DNA from: Terana coerulea | Lineage: Eukaryota > Basidiomycota > Agaricomycetes > Polyporales > Phanerochaetaceae | Reading direction: 5' to 3' | Length of the DNA stretch: 64,000 nucleotides | Assembly: GCA_024811115.1 (NCBI GenBank) | Contig: JAKOGH010001043.1 | Span: 124,001-188,000 of the forward strand | Shown: positions 1 through 12,582 of the stretch, in pieces | Position numbering within the stretch: position 1 is the first letter of the stretch | Layout: the number at the start of each line of letters is the position of its first letter | Made by a program: the position numbers and the translations under genes | The notes under the pieces: generated by a model | What the model saw: only the letters and a program-made list of their open reading frames with translations | Database searches by the model: none | Told to the model about the DNA's origin: nothing

Positions 1-3000
1 TTACCCAATTCGCCGAGAAATTCAACAGCTCCCGGTTGTAACTGTGCTTCAACATCTGTAGGACTTCCATCATGAGGGGTGAAAGCTTACGGCGCCGCAG
101 CGTATCAGTCTCCTTGCTAGAGGAGAATATACGCTCGCAGGCAACAGCAGACGCCTGGACGGGCAACACGTCCATGGCGACCAAGAAAAATGAGATCATG
201 GTTCTGCTGCGCCGGACCCTGTCACATGCATTAGCATCGCCGATATCCAACAACAAAGAGCGTCGCACCTGCCAATAGGATAACAGGTTGAATTCGACCG
301 TCATGGGGAGTAATCCCTCTTCTTCGTAACTGGCCATCACACCATCGACGATCAGCTCGTCGCGCTCATTTGCACGGCGCTCCGCTTCGGCAGCGTCCTC
401 AGGGTCGTTGGCCTCGGGCTGCCGGCTGCTGTCTGCTGTTGTAGGTGCCATGGTCGGTACGGGTACCGCCCCATTAAGTTTCGCCGCCACCACACGCTCA
501 AGTTCGGCAAGCTTCGCGGGGCCTGGCGCCTGTGCACGTGCGGCGCGGGCATTGTGCGGAGCAGTAGTGGGTGGCGGGGGACATTAGCGGGTGCTGGATG
601 GGAATGTGATGCAGGAGCGGCAATGGCGTCGACGTGGGTGGATGGTGCAAGTCGTCGAGCTTTCTGGTGTTGTAGCAGCTGCGGTCACATGGTCATTAGC
701 ATACACACATGAGCGACGTCCAAGACAAACTTACCGCTTTCTTGATGTGCGCTTTCGCCGCGTCATACTCGGCCGAGGGCCAATTGTCCCGAATCCACGT
801 GAGTTTGATGGTTGGATTGACATCTGCAGCGGGAGCATCAGGACAAGACAGCAGGTAGAGCAAATGAAGGCACTTACACATAGCCAATGCAGAAACACGA
901 CTCTTGCGGGTCTGCCCGATGTACTCTGCCAGGGCCTCAACGGCTTCCTCGATAGCATGGGAGAGACGAGGGGTACATTTCATCATCTGTTGCAACAGAT
1001 TGATCAGTCGCTCATATGCAGGGAGCACGTGAGAGACGGTGGGGTCTGCTCCGCAGATAGAAGCTCTTGAACAGTGTGCGGGATCTCAAGGGATGAGCGG
1101 ATGTCAGCAAGTACTTCAAGTTCGACTGCACTGAGTTCGGTCGGTCGAAGGTGCTCATTGGTTGGCAGGTCAAAGAAAATGCGCAAAGCCTATCTCAACC
1201 GTTCAGAGGTCATGTCGAAGAGATATCACGATGTGCATACCGGAAACAGTTCGAGAACACGATCAATCATCAGGAACTTTGACGACCAGCGTACATCGAA
1301 GTCACGGAGCAGCTGCGACTTCGGATTAATTGCCACAACCTCACCACCCTCAGTGGTACCAAAAGCTTCGGAGGTGTTGGCCTCTTGGATGCAATCTTCT
1401 ACGGCTTCCCGGCGTAGTGAAGATGCCCGGCAAGTTGTGACCACATTGCGGCAGCGGCCGATGATGTCCGCCTTGAGCACTTCAAAGTACTTGCGGTCTT
1501 CATCGGAGAGCTTGCCTTCCTTCTCGAGAGCTGCCATGAGACCGTCGACGTCCGAGAGGGCCTTGAGCATGTGATCAACACAGATATTGATCACATGGGC
1601 AAAGCACCTGCGTATCATTAGCGTCTGCGAGATTCATGAAGATTTGACAAGGAAGAGCTCACCGTTGTCGGTTTGCATCAGCGCTGAACGAGATACCAAG
1701 CTCGCGTAGCATATCTTCAAGATCGTCCACCATTTTGTTGCAGTTGCTGGCATTGTCGAGAGTGATGTGACCAATCTAAACAGCTGACATGTAAGCCACT
1801 GCCCGCCAAGCATGCAGAGAACACATACCTTGTCCAGAACCCCAAGTTCCATTGCTATGTGCTTGAAGGTCTCCGCAATAGCAAGGCCGGTGTGTGAGCC
1901 ACGAATATATCGGAACGCACCCAACTCGGCATGATAGACGAGTTTGCCAGATTTGGGCTCACGCGTGATGAAATGCACGGTGACCGCCATAAACCCGCGC
2001 AAGATGCCATTCGTCCACATGTCAGTTGTGAAGGAGACCCTTCCCAAGGCTGTCTGTAATCATAATTTTAACTCATCAACAGAGGGGCGGAGGGCGTGAA
2101 ACATACCTTGAGTAATCCGACAAGCCGTTCATGGCGCTCTGCGAATTTCTTGACAACCAGCTCGGCGAACGCTGAGCGATGGATGATGTCCTCATCATCT
2201 CCAAGCTTATTCCCAAGCGCGTATTCCAGTAGCTGTCGGAATCGAGTGTCGTCAACATGACTGATAGCCTGGATCAAAAGAATTCTGATGTTAGGGTGGG
2301 ACGGCCACCATTAACGTGAAGAGCTTACCTGATCAGAACCGACAATATACCGTACCAAATGATCGTTCAGACCATCATGTGTATAGGGCTCCTTATTCCG
2401 CACACGGACGGCTTTCTTCATCCCGTATGCAATGGACTCCCAGTTCTTGAGTCGGTGTTCAACCACTTGCTTCTTGTATTCGCTCTCGTGACAATTGAGC
2501 AAATGTGTACGGATGACCACAGTCTGCCCGTTTACATTTGCCCAGACTGTCCACTTCGGAGGGCTACGTGCAGCATCAGCACTGCTCGGATCAACCAGAG
2601 ACAACGCAAATACTCACCTCTGTTGTGCGCACAATTTGCACGCAAGGAAGACGCCTTCATCAGGTGCCTTCGGACGACGGGACCACACTTTCTCGTCAGC
2701 CGGATATACTGGCATCGAGTCTGGTGCTGTCTTCTCGGATACAGGTCGTATGAAATGCCAAACATCGGTTGCATCTGCCCGAGATACTCCATGCTCATTC
2801 ATAGGTCGGCGGACTACCGAGCCGAAAAGGCGGGGCGGGGCGTCGGGAGCAACAATTCCAGGCTCACCAAATGCACCTGCCAACGCGGGATGAACGGCGG
2901 TAGGTGCGGAACCAAGCGGCATCCCTGGCGAAGGCCCTATACCAGGGATGGAAGCCGTAGGATCGCTAACGCGCGACGTGTTCTCCTTGTTCTTTCGGCG

Positions 3001-3588
3001 ACGCTTTCGCGGCCGCGTGCCTGCAATGTCGCCGTCCTCACGGGCATCAATTCGACGTCTTCTTGGGGAATTCGTAAGGGCAGGATTCAGGATCGAGGCA
3101 GAGGTGGGTGTGGCAGGACGAGGCAGAGGTTCCTGAGTAGACGGGCCAGGCCTATTGATGGTCAGTCTCGCTAGGCACTAATTGAGCTCAATACCGCACC
3201 TTCCATATGATTCATGGCTGGGACCAGCCTGAGGATAACCATTGTAATGGTAAGGATATGTGTATGGATAGCTGGACAGCGGTGGGATGTGCGAAGGCTG
3301 CCATTGCTGAGAGTTCTGAGAATACCAGGGCGGGTACTGCGTGCCTTGGTGGGGAACGTATGGCGTGGGTCTTGCGAGTGGAGTCGGTTGGGAAGACTGA
3401 GAAGACGAAGGTATGGGATCCATGCGAAGAGAGGGGGTTTGAGAGATGGAAGAGCAGGCTTCTGAAGCGAACGAGAGCGAGCTGCCGTACGGACGGCTCT
3501 GAGCATGGCCGAGAGCTGCAGACTCAGAGTCTGTGTCCCCACAAGTGCAGGGGAACAACGCGCAACTTCTGCAAAGGGGTTGGGACAT
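1..3588 (-). CDS. hAT-family transposase with BED zinc finger (3' end cut by window edge)
   Basis: DNA transposase, multi-exon on the minus strand. The ATG at 3588 opens a Cys-rich N-terminus (CRSCALFPCTC), followed by a Pro/Ser-rich part and a basic stretch. A BED-type finger is split by an intron near 2570-2615 (CKLC, then THLLNCH). The RNase H-like core shows the usual hAT landmarks: FTTDMWT near 2030, HITLDNASN near 1755 with the second Asp, RCFAHVIN near 1610, and DVRWSSKFLMIDRVLEL near 1285. The C-terminal dimerisation domain at about 175-10 reads VQASAVACERIFSSS, then TLRRRKLSP and LQMLKHSYN. Introns at about 2280-2330, 2050-2105, 1776-1828 and 1620-1672 join in frame. The frame near 235-290 is less certain. 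The core looks intact, so the copy could have been active recently. The 3' end lies beyond the edge. Confidence 0.88.
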
Positions 3589-3959
3589 CACCGGCGACAG
3601 AATTCAGCAGCACTGCAGACGCACCTGTTCCCTCATATACGCGCACTCCCTCCGCCTCTCGGACTCTTGAGGACGTCATATCCATCCTGAAAATCGTTAG
3701 TGGGTCGCTTGAATCGCCCATCCGGCGGGGCAGGGCGGCGGGCACTCCATAAACTTATGAAGGTGAATCCCCTGGTATTGACGTAGTTGTGGTGTAGTCA
3801 GGCATTGGAGGGATGAGTATTTTATTGGAAAGTGCGAAGGGTACATGCAAATACTTCGTATGTTGCATACACAGAGAATAGCGCGCACAGAGCGCAGAGG
3901 AAGACATAGTAGACAGTGAGAACAGTCGTAAACACGGCGAAGGCACGGACAGCCTAGAC

Positions 3960-4100
3960 AGGCGCGGACATGCGACCTCGTGTGCCGTGAGGTCACATAA
4001 GGTGACCTCATAGCGCCTCAAGGCGCCACTGCCTGCTGACAAATCAGCTTAAGGCAGCCTTACCTTGCCTTAAGGTTAAGGTGGCCTCACCTCGCGGCAA
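3960..4100. repeat. Palindrome cluster, probable subterminal region of the hAT element
   Basis: Seen: TGAGGTCAC (3988-3996) and its exact inverse GTGACCTCA (4002-4010) separated by 5 bp. Next comes an inverted GCGCCT..AGGCGC pair near 4013-4026, then TTAAGGCA..TGCCTTAA and AAGGTGGCCTCACC up to about 4090. hAT ends often carry such clustered transposase-binding repeats, so the element end is inferred near 4090. The matching terminal repeat lies outside the window and cannot be checked. Confidence 0.45.
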
Positions 4101-4493
4101 CACTAGCGGAAAGCGAGTCGCGCTTGGCCGAAGTTCGGCAAGGGCCGGCAAGGTTCGGCAAGCTAGCGAAAGCGAGCACCGCAAGCAACTTTCCCCCGCC
4201 TCGTCTGAAAGTGTCTCGAACAGTAATGGGCGTTTATGACGAGAAGGCAGTTTCGTCAGCGACTGCAGCTTGCTAAGGACCGTGCGAACACTGTCACACA
4301 GGTGTTTTATTAGTACGACGATGAACGCTTCGAGCCTACGCATTGCCTTGCTTGCCCTTGCTGCACGGCCTCCAAGCTGGCGGCTCGAATCTACTACATA
4401 ATTGCCGTCCTCATCGCCGTCCTGGCATCCACTTTCCTTCGTCGCATCCCCTTCCTTAGCCCTCTCACAAGCCCTGCTACGAACAAGCAAGCC

Positions 4494-5683
4494 ATGGCGA
4501 ACGTGAACAGCACGCAAAGCTTGCCCAGGACTCAGGCTGAGTGGAGGAAAGCGCTGGATGCCCTCCCTGCGAACCCGTCCAAGATACCCGCTTTCTTCTT
4601 CGGACATGGGTCGCCCATGCTCGCCGCCCCACCAGGCTTTGGGGGGCCGGCTAGGTCTCCTATCTTGGACCATGCTGGCCCTAATGGCCCTCTCGGAAAG
4701 TTCCTGAAGGATTTCGGACCTGCGCTGCTAGCGAAATACAGCCCAAAGGCGATTGTTGTTTTCAGCGCGCATTGGGACACGGTCGGTGAACAACTCGGTG
4801 CGCTCAAGTCTGCATGCCTGTATCTCTCCTGATCATTGATACATATTCAAGTGTCGGACTATGGGGACGAGAACCCGCTGTTCTACGATTACTACAACTT
4901 CCAGTCTGAGATGTACGATCTGAAGTTCAAGTCTCGCGGAGACTCTGAGATCACCCGACGAGTCGTCGATTTATTCAATGCTGTGCGTCGTTCATCTATC
5001 GTGCTTGATTTGCACTTCTGAGATATGTTGTATATCGCAGGCTGGACTTCCAGCTCGCCCAACTCCCAGATCTGAGCCTCGTGGCCGCGACGGCTTGAAC
5101 CGCGTCGTGCCTGGCTTCGATCACGGTGTATTCATACCTTTCAGGATCATGTTTGGCGAGGAGTTCACCGAAGTGCCCATCATTGAAGTTTCCATGGATG
5201 GTAGCCTCGACCCCGAGAAGAACTGGGCCGTAGGCCGCGCTGTGCAGAAGCTCAGGTACGACCGCTGATGAGTATCAACTGGACGTATGGGTTCTGACGG
5301 CGTTCATCTAGGGAAGAACAGATTCTGGTGTTATCTGGCGGCCTGACCATTCACAATCTTCGCGACTTTGCATGCTTTGCAGAGAGCACAGCACAGCCGG
5401 TGTACAAGGCGTTTGACAAAGCCATCATGGACGCTATCGCAATAGCTGAGGTAAGCGGGACGAGCTGACAAGTATGATTGAACCTACTGACTGCGAATGA
5501 CGCTAGCCTGAAAAGCGCAAGACTGCCATGGTTGACCTCACTCGCCACCCGGGATTCCGGGCAGCACATCCACACGCGGACCACTTTGTTCCTCTTTATA
5601 TTGCAGCTGGTGCGGGGGAAGATGGTGATGTGCAGATCATCTCGGCGAACTATGGATCTCCTACCATCGCTTTCGGGTTGTAA
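4494..5683 (+). CDS. Extradiol ring-cleavage dioxygenase, class III (DOPA 4,5-dioxygenase/LigB-like)
   Basis: Ring-opening dioxygenase of the DODA/LigB type, expected to cleave catechols with a bound metal. Exons 4494-4797, 4852-4982, 5041-5255, 5312-5450 and 5507-5683 join in frame and end at TAA. Family marks: FFFGHGSPML near the N-terminus, VFSAHWDTVG, the NPLFYDYY substrate loop, GFDHGVFIP, VLSGGLTIHNLRDF and HADHFVPLYIAAGA. The His residues of HGSP, AHWD and GFDHG fit the metal and catalytic ligands of the family. In fungi such enzymes can take part in pigment or aromatic metabolism; the real substrate is not readable here. The same frame is open upstream to 4314 and encodes a hydrophobic stretch but has no ATG, so 4494 is the first supported start. 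Confidence 0.88.
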
Positions 5684-6319
5684 ATTTCGCTTTGGTTACT
5701 GTCTCCCATAGCGCGCCGCGTCGGACCATCATGTATTTATCACTGCTATCGTACAATCATTGGAAAGCCTTGTTATATACAGCTCCCAGCTAGCTTGGAT
5801 CTGTTGCGTCCGTCAAATACTCGATGTGGCGTCTGACTGTCGAACTAAGCTTGTGATTGGCTGCCACTACCACGTGGCACAGCTTGGTAACAGTCGCGCT
5901 TCGAGTGGCTTGGGCAGGTCCGAGTCTGCTGCCTCTACCACCCTCATTTGTAGCATTACTGGACTGGCGCAGTGCGCATATTCTGCTTGGAACTCTAGGT
6001 ACGACCTCTACCTGACTGCTTCTCTCGAAGAGTTGATGATCGAGTCTGGGGAAACACAGCCGTCTTTCTGACAAAAACCCCGCGTCCGAGTTCGCGTTTC
6101 GTCAACTATCTTCCGAGGGCTTTTTGTATCGGACACGGTCGGACGAGGTCTTTGCACATCACCTTCACACCTTGCTTGCAGATATCACTATTTAGGTGCT
6201 TATAATCTTCATTGGTGAGCAGTCCTGCAATATGACTGGATTACTTCGTAATGAGCTCACGTCGACGCTAGTTTCGGTTGTTTGGCGACACCTACACCTC
6301 AGCCCACAATACAGCGTAC
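5684..6319. other. Intergenic; terminator and kinase promoter side, no gene seen
   Basis: No spliced reading frame with recognisable content on either strand. It should hold the 3' end of the dioxygenase and the 5' region of the kinase. Confidence 0.5.
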
Positions 6320-7811
6320 ATGCAGAACAACACCTACCCTTCATTTCGGTCGACTTCCCTACCCAACCCTACCGCACATCTTCGAACCGATCAGACCGTC
6401 CATGTCTCTAGCAGACGCAATTCTACCCTCATGGCTGTAGACGGCCCAATCACACCCCCTCTGTCTCCCACAAGCAGTGAGCATGCTCAGGAGCCACCAA
6501 GTAGCAGCCCACAGCCCCAGGTGGCGAACGAAGCGTCCGCATCTTTAGCCCCGACGGCTCATGTGCGCAGACCGAGCAGGGAGATGTTGCAATCGGAGGA
6601 GAGGATGGAGGTCGATGCACACCCCGCACCGCAGGCAGGGCCCCTTGTGCGCCATCTAGAAGATGAACAATCGCATGTGCATAGGGGTGGGTCGCTTCGG
6701 CTGACGGACTTTGAGGTCAAAGGTACTCTAGGTGCGTTGCGTATCGTCTGACCTCTGACTCGCACTCTGACACGAGCTATACTGGGTGTGTTTAGGAACC
6801 GGCACGTTTGCCCGCGTACTACTCGTGCGCCTGCGTGGCTCCTCCATACCATCTGCGCAAAACTGCTTCGCCATGAAAGCGCTCCGCAAGACAGAGATCG
6901 TCCGACTGCGGCAGGTCGAGCACGTCAACGCCGAGCGGTATATCCTCTCCCGGGTGCGCCACCCGTTCATCGTGGATCTCTACGCCACTTTCCAAGACAG
7001 TCTGAACATCTACATGTTGCTCTCGTACGTCCCCGGCGGCGAGCTCTTCACGCACCTGCGCCGCGCACAACGGTTCACGCCCGACGTCACGCGCTTCTAC
7101 CTCGCCAACATCGTCCTCGCGCTCAAGTACCTCCACTCCTTCAACATCATCTACCGCGACCTGAAGCCTGAGAACCTCCTGCTCGACGCGCGGGGCTACT
7201 TACGCCTTACTGACTTCGGTTTCGCGAAGATCGTAGAGGACCGTACGTGGACGCTGTGCGGCACCCCTGAGTACCTCGCGCCTGAGATCATACAGTCGGA
7301 CGGGCACGGGAAGGCCGCAGACTGGTGGGCGTGTGGGATTCTGGCGTACGAGATGATGGTCGGCTACCCGCCATTCTTCGATGAGACAGCGTACGGCATA
7401 TACGAGAAGATCCTCAAGGGCAAGATCCACTGGCCGAAGGACATGGACCGCCTTTCGCGGGATATTGTGAAGGCGTTCTTGCACCCCGACCGCAGCAAAC
7501 GTCTCGGAAACTTGATTGGAGGTGCGCAAGACGTGCTCGACCATGCCTGGTTCCGCGGTGTAGACTGGGACGCTCTGGAGCGTCGTGAGATCAGGGTAAG
7601 CCAAACTTTATCTGATGCGCGCATCTGTTGTGAAGATTTTGTTCCGTAGGCACCCATCATTCCACATGTCTCGTCGCTCGACGACACCCGTCACTTCTCC
7701 CGACTCCCACTCCCTCCCGCCGAAGAAATCCCGGGCCTCATTCGTGAGGAACGGCCGCGTGACCTGCACCAACGCTTCGACCCCGTCGAATACCAATTCC
7801 TTGAATTTTGA
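6320..7811 (+). CDS. cAMP-dependent protein kinase catalytic subunit (AGC kinase)
   Basis: Ser/Thr kinase of the PKA type. Exons 6320-6731, 6796-7595 and 7650-7811 join in phase. The ATG at 6320 is used because the frame is closed by a stop just upstream. About 130 residues of Ser/Pro-rich N-terminal extension precede the kinase domain. Landmarks: Gly loop LGTGTFARV split by intron 1, catalytic AMKAL lysine, YRDLKPENLL, TDFGFAK, activation loop TWTLCGTPEYLAPE, and ADWWACGILAYEMMVGYPPF. The protein ends in YQFLEF, the FxxF hydrophobic tail ending typical of PKA rather than other AGC kinases. A RRPS site in the N-terminal part could be phosphorylated by the kinase itself (inference). cAMP signalling is the expected pathway. 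Confidence 0.92.
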
Positions 7812-9074
7812 GCTTCCGTCCAGCTTGAAAAGCTCAGAAACACTCCTTTGCTTGTGAACTCGACTCCTCTCTACTCCCTTCGTTCTGGTACAGGCAACGT
7901 TCGAAGCTGCTACAGCCACCGCTACGGCTTGGTTCGGTTGTCTCGGTGCGTTATTATAATTTATAATCTGGCGAAAGCAAGCATTCTATTATTTCGGCGG
8001 TACCGTATATGTCTGTCTTTTTTATATCCCCGCCCCTGTAGCCCTGCCCCTAGTTCCACTTCACTGTATATATACTTGCTGTTGGACCCCGCCTCTCGTT
8101 ATTGGTATCCTATGTTCCAGTGACGCAGTCTCTACACTTGATACCTGTTGTATCTATCTAGCTCTCCTCCCTTTTTGACTCAATGTGCATAGTTCGCCTT
8201 GACTTGACCCCGTATCTGTCTTCCACTCCCGGCTGCTTTGCATGGCGGTTAGATTCTACAGCGATATCGCAAGCGGTCCCAGCTGCGAAGTCACATCTAC
8301 CTTGTAGCGTAGTTCTCAGGAAGAAGCACGAGTCATTCATGCAGATTTTTCGCACACAACATTCTGCATCTCGCCTACTACTTCGCGCTGTAGTTGCCTT
8401 ATCTCCGACCTTCGTCCGGCGGCTTTGTGGCGCTCGGAGGCACCCGACTGACACTTGGCCTATGCTCATTGGGAGGAGAATATACCTTCTCGTTTCGTCT
8501 CTGAGGTTCTGCAGTAATGCACATTCATAAATAATGATAAAAGAGTTTCCTTCAAGCAAGTAGGCAATGCATATATTCTCGAGCAATATTCCCTAGTACA
8601 CAGTCGGATCGATTTCTTAGCACTAATAGAGGCGCGTCAAGTCTAATGCAGCAAATAAGTGCATCCTACAAAAGTCCACAGTTTTAAGCAATAGCGTTAA
8701 TAGATATTGGGAGTACAGATGACCAGATTGTTGACGAAGACGACACAACTACGGTAGGTGCGTTGTGAGCAGCGGAGGTGAAGTGCTGAAAGATGTGGGT
8801 AAGTGGAGGGCACATAGCTACCAAGACGATGGTGGGTAGTAGACAGACTGTCACAAGGATTTGGGCTTGTCGCCGACTCAATCAATAAGCAGACAGTACC
8901 CCTGGTACCGAGCTGCTCTAGAGAACACCGCTCATCCGAACGCCTTCGAAGCCCGGTGCGAATAAGTCACTGTGGCTGGCCTCACGTGCTACCCCCGCTA
9001 GGAATGCAGTAGCCAACGTAGCAGTCTCCATCGCCCGCTATCGACACTCTGCCCTTTCGCCGATCTTGGTGAGT
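7812..9074. other. Intergenic, nothing recognised
   Basis: 1.26 kb between the convergent kinase and the first membrane-protein gene. Short open frames only, with no conserved motifs and no matching splice sites found. A TATA-like tract lies near 8060-8070 with no gene attached. Confidence 0.45.
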
Positions 9075-10468
9075 TCAGAGCAGACTTTCGCGCTCCGCCG
9101 CCGCGTCTCCATGACGCTCCGTGCCGAGGATCGACGCTGTCGCAGGGAACTCCGTGGTGTCCGCCGAGTAATGTGTTGACGGCTCGGCGTGATCTGTCTG
9201 GGAATACGGATTGCGCAATGGTTCCTCGTCAGACTCGTATTCTTCGTCTTGGTGACTGCTGCTACTCGCCATTTGTGTCGGCGGATGAAGTCGCGAAAAC
9301 TGCTGCTGCTGTCGGACAGAGGAGGCCACCTTCTCAAAGACAGGATCGCTAAACGAGCCCGTTGAGAAAGGTGGCGGCTGTCCCCCTTCTTCGAGATCTT
9401 CATCCTGGTAAGGAGTACCCCTCATGGAAAACGAGGAGTCGCTCCGCCGGTGAGATAGTAAGGGAGCGGGAGAAGGTGCGAATCTACCTCCTCCCATGCC
9501 AGGAAGCGTAGGAAGGGTGGATCGATTCAAGAACTCTGCGGATGGAGGCATGCCACGGTTCCGTATGCTGCGAATGCGGGTCATGAGAGGTTTACGGAAA
9601 AGGATGAGGAGTGTGACGAGCAAAGGAACAAAATTCCGCCAATTACACCGCCGGCTATTACCCCGGCGTTTGTCGAACGATGGCTCAGTGCATTCAGTGG
9701 ACTGGCTGAAGGCGAGAGGACGGATGCGGATGGACTCGAACGCGCGGAGCCTTCAGAAGAGCTTGAAAATGTGGCGGTCGGACCGTCCGAGAGAAGTACT
9801 GGACTGCTAGAAACTGCACTTTCTGTCGGACTTGAAGGTGATGATACCGTTTGAGGCTGGCTGGTAGATGGTAACGGTGGCGAAGAACTGTCTCCAGTGG
9901 ATAATAATGTCTGCAAGAGTGCAGAAGAGGTTATGGGAGATTCGGACTCGGATGTTGCGGAGAATGGTAGCCCAAATAGTGGGTTTGGTGGTCCAAATGC
10001 CTTATATGACGGCTCTGACGGCACGACGGACGCAGCTGTTGGACACTGCCCGAGGAAGTCTACGCCGTATGTTAGTAAATACGCAAGAGGCGTTTGACGC
10101 CGTACATACTGCCGCAAGTGTCAGTCATAGCGAAAGTATCGTTATTTCAAGTTGCAGATGCTGCCTCGACAGTAAGAGTTGGTGTGATATCGAAGAAAGG
10201 AGCCTCGGCCAGTGCCCAGATCGGCTATCCGTCGGATATTCTGGTAGCTAGACCTGCAATAACACTCAGCATTCCGGATGTATCGTCCCCGGGTATGCCA
10301 TTTGCACGCACGACAACGCACCGTTTCCAGCAGAGACCTCGCCCTCGAAGAATGGCTCGCCACAGCCAATTGAACAGCGCTCGCGCGGCGGATTTCGAGT
10401 CCGCGAGTGGTATAGAGGCGGATGTGGTAGAGTGTAGACAGACGCCATCTCGTTACCTGGCATGGCAT
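9075..10468 (-). pseudogene. Mucin-like single-pass membrane protein, array copy A (frame-broken)
   Basis: First of four related tandem genes. The Ser/Thr/Pro-rich extracellular part lies at about 10060-9680, the membrane helix at about 9680-9590 (GVIAGGVIGG and then LLVTLLILFRK) and the cytosolic tail to 9075. Shared tail marks: PPSAEFL, SHRRSDSSFSMRG, GSFSDPVFEKV, NPYSQ and TTEFPAT. The frame shifts by one base inside the helix at the A4 run 9630-9633. One extra base would give a gapless alignment to copy C. An in-frame TGA also lies upstream near 10130. An exon pair near 10140-10060 (NDTFAMTDTCG, then LGQCPTAAS) is joined by an intron with a perfect CTAAC branch site. A TATATA at 10547-10552 suits a start near 10468. 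The N-terminal exons are not resolved. Either a decayed copy or an assembly error. Confidence 0.55.
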
Positions 10469-10785
10469 GGCTGTGCTCTTCGAAGCGATGAGGTTTTAGA
10501 TGATGGGCCGGAACCTTCCCGCGGATACCTAATGGGCGTGACGGGCTATATATGCTGAAACTGCGACCTCGGAAAGATGCTGAATCCCGTCTACCGTTGC
10601 GTTGGCGGCCGCCGAGGGTGTTGCAGACGCAAAATCCGGGAGGCAGCCGAACCCGCTCGAGATCAGGATCCAGATTTGAACGGCGCCAACGCGACGCGTT
10701 TAATTTGCTTACATAAGTGGCGTTTCGGACTGATCGGAGCACTTTAAATATTCAGATACGATTAGATCTTGCTCTTCTCCGCAGT

Positions 10786-12582
10786 TCAACAAGCCTCCCC
10801 GATACCCTCCTCGAGTGCCCATCCCGTCCCTTCTTCGTTCGCCTCAAGAACCTCTAGCTCAGGAAGCATAAGTCTGCTCTTAGTGCTCGTGACACTCCCG
10901 CGACGCTCCGCCGTCAGTGTTGGCGATGGCGATGTCGCCGGAAAATATGTGACACCTAAGTCCGACTCCGCGTCCGAGTCGGCTGGGTAGCTCGTCGCGT
11001 ATGGGCTGTTGTTGGCCGACTTTGAGCGAGAGTTGGTAATGGATAACTCGTCTCTGTGATCCTCTCCATCAACGTGGCTGCTGATGCTCCCCGGTCGCGT
11101 CTGCAATTGAAGCTGAAGGAATACCTCTCGCTGTAGGGCTGCAGCGTTCACCTTCTCCATCAAAGGTCTACTGAACAATCCAGGAGGAGCAGGTAAGGGA
11201 TGTTCGCTATCCCCTATCGCTGCGTCGTATTTTTCTGAGTCTCTTTTCGAGAATGCAAACATATGGCGCTGCGGAGATGCCGTCGGCTCTGGAGACAAGC
11301 TGGCTGTGGTAAGATAGGGAGGGCGGTGGCCGGTGTGCAACCGCGAACCGGAGCGCATGAATTCCGTAGATGGCGCAACGTTGCGCGACTTGAGATGGCG
11401 GAAGGCGTTCATGACTCGCCTACGGTAAGCAATTATGCCGAGGACGAAGAGGAATAGTAGGATGCCCCCTATGACTCCCCCCCACGATAGCGCCCCGGGG
11501 GGGATGAGAAGAATGAGCAGAAGCGTTACGAGACCCCGAGTATGTTGAAGCACTATGAGCCGTCAAACTTGATGACCCCGGCAATATTGAACCGGTAGCA
11601 TTTGTGGACGTGGGGCGAGGTCCATGTCTGGAAGACGCGGGGGTATTTGGCAAGTTGGACGACAGGTCCGAACGCGCGCTGGTAGTTGAGGATTGTGTTG
11701 AATGCTGACCATTAGAAGAAGTTGCTTCGTTCGAGCTGCTACTATCACCGCTTTGCAGGAGGGCAGAAGTAGATGGAGTACCCGTCGATGTGACAGTAGT
11801 TGAACTATTGGTTGTTGGAGCAGCGCTGGATGAGCTTGAGTCAGCGGGATTTGAGCTTGTCAATGTGGGGCCTGAGGTTACTGGTGGTGGTTCCAGTTCA
11901 CTGGATTTCAGCGAGAATGTTGAACTGGACGGCGAAGAGGCCACTGTTAATGTCGGTTTGGTCGGGCCGGGCCCATGGCATGATGTGTTGGAGCCCGAGG
12001 AACTCTCTTTGCAAGGAGCAAAATTGTCACGGGAAAATACGTGTATTAACAGTAGATGATACATACCGCATGTCCTCGCAGGAGTAGTGTCGTCAAACTC
12101 AACTGGGTCCAACATAAGGCTTGATATATTCCCCCAGTTCTCGTGAAGAGTGCCTAAAGAATATGTTGTTCGTCAAAGAGACCTTTGCGCAGCGTTTGTA
12201 GACAAACTGACTGAGTCGAGTTTGTGAAATAGACGTAATAGTGATGGTGAGGTAAAAGCAAGGACCCTTTTCCTCCTCCAAACATCAGGAAGGTGCCAGT
12301 GGCACGCTGGGTGTAGAGGGAGGGTCTGGTCGAGCCGAGGTAGTAACTGCATACGTCTATAAGCTGGGCAGCATCCCGATATCGAGATGGGGAAAGGCTG
12401 TGTCCACGAAACAGTCAGATCCAGAAGATGAGGTCTGCCAAAGCAGCGATGTACGTACATACGACGGCGGCAACACCATGAAGACCTTCCGATGCTACAC
12501 GATCAGATAATCCAGTCATCATGCGAGTGAAATCATTCCTTCGATTCACCAAGGTCAGCTCGACGGGAGATGTACGATTCAT
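10786..12582 (-). CDS. Mucin-like single-pass membrane protein, array copy B (apparent frameshift)
   Basis: Same family as copies A, C and D. A Cys-containing exon ends near 12068 (FDDTTPARTC). An intron of about 60 bp follows, then a long Ser/Thr-rich stalk to about 11500, the helix (GGILLFLFVLGIIAYRRR) and a cytosolic tail to 10786 with APSTEFM and a long acidic end. Between the stalk and the helix the frame changes by one base inside a C7 run at 11476-11482 (+ strand). With six bases the reading would be AIVGGVIGG, exactly as in copies C and D. The start near 12582 and the exons between 12100 and 12580 are tentative. Function unknown; the architecture suggests a heavily O-glycosylated surface protein or sensor. 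Confidence 0.55.

Noticed and set aside
9038..9403. Second minus frame overlapping the copy A tail
   Set aside because: The conserved tail motifs all lie in the other frame.
10966..10985. Extra CCGAGTCGG site inside membrane copy B
   Set aside because: Single occurrence in coding sequence (Ser-Asp-rich codons); chance match to the 45.7-46.3 kb array motif.
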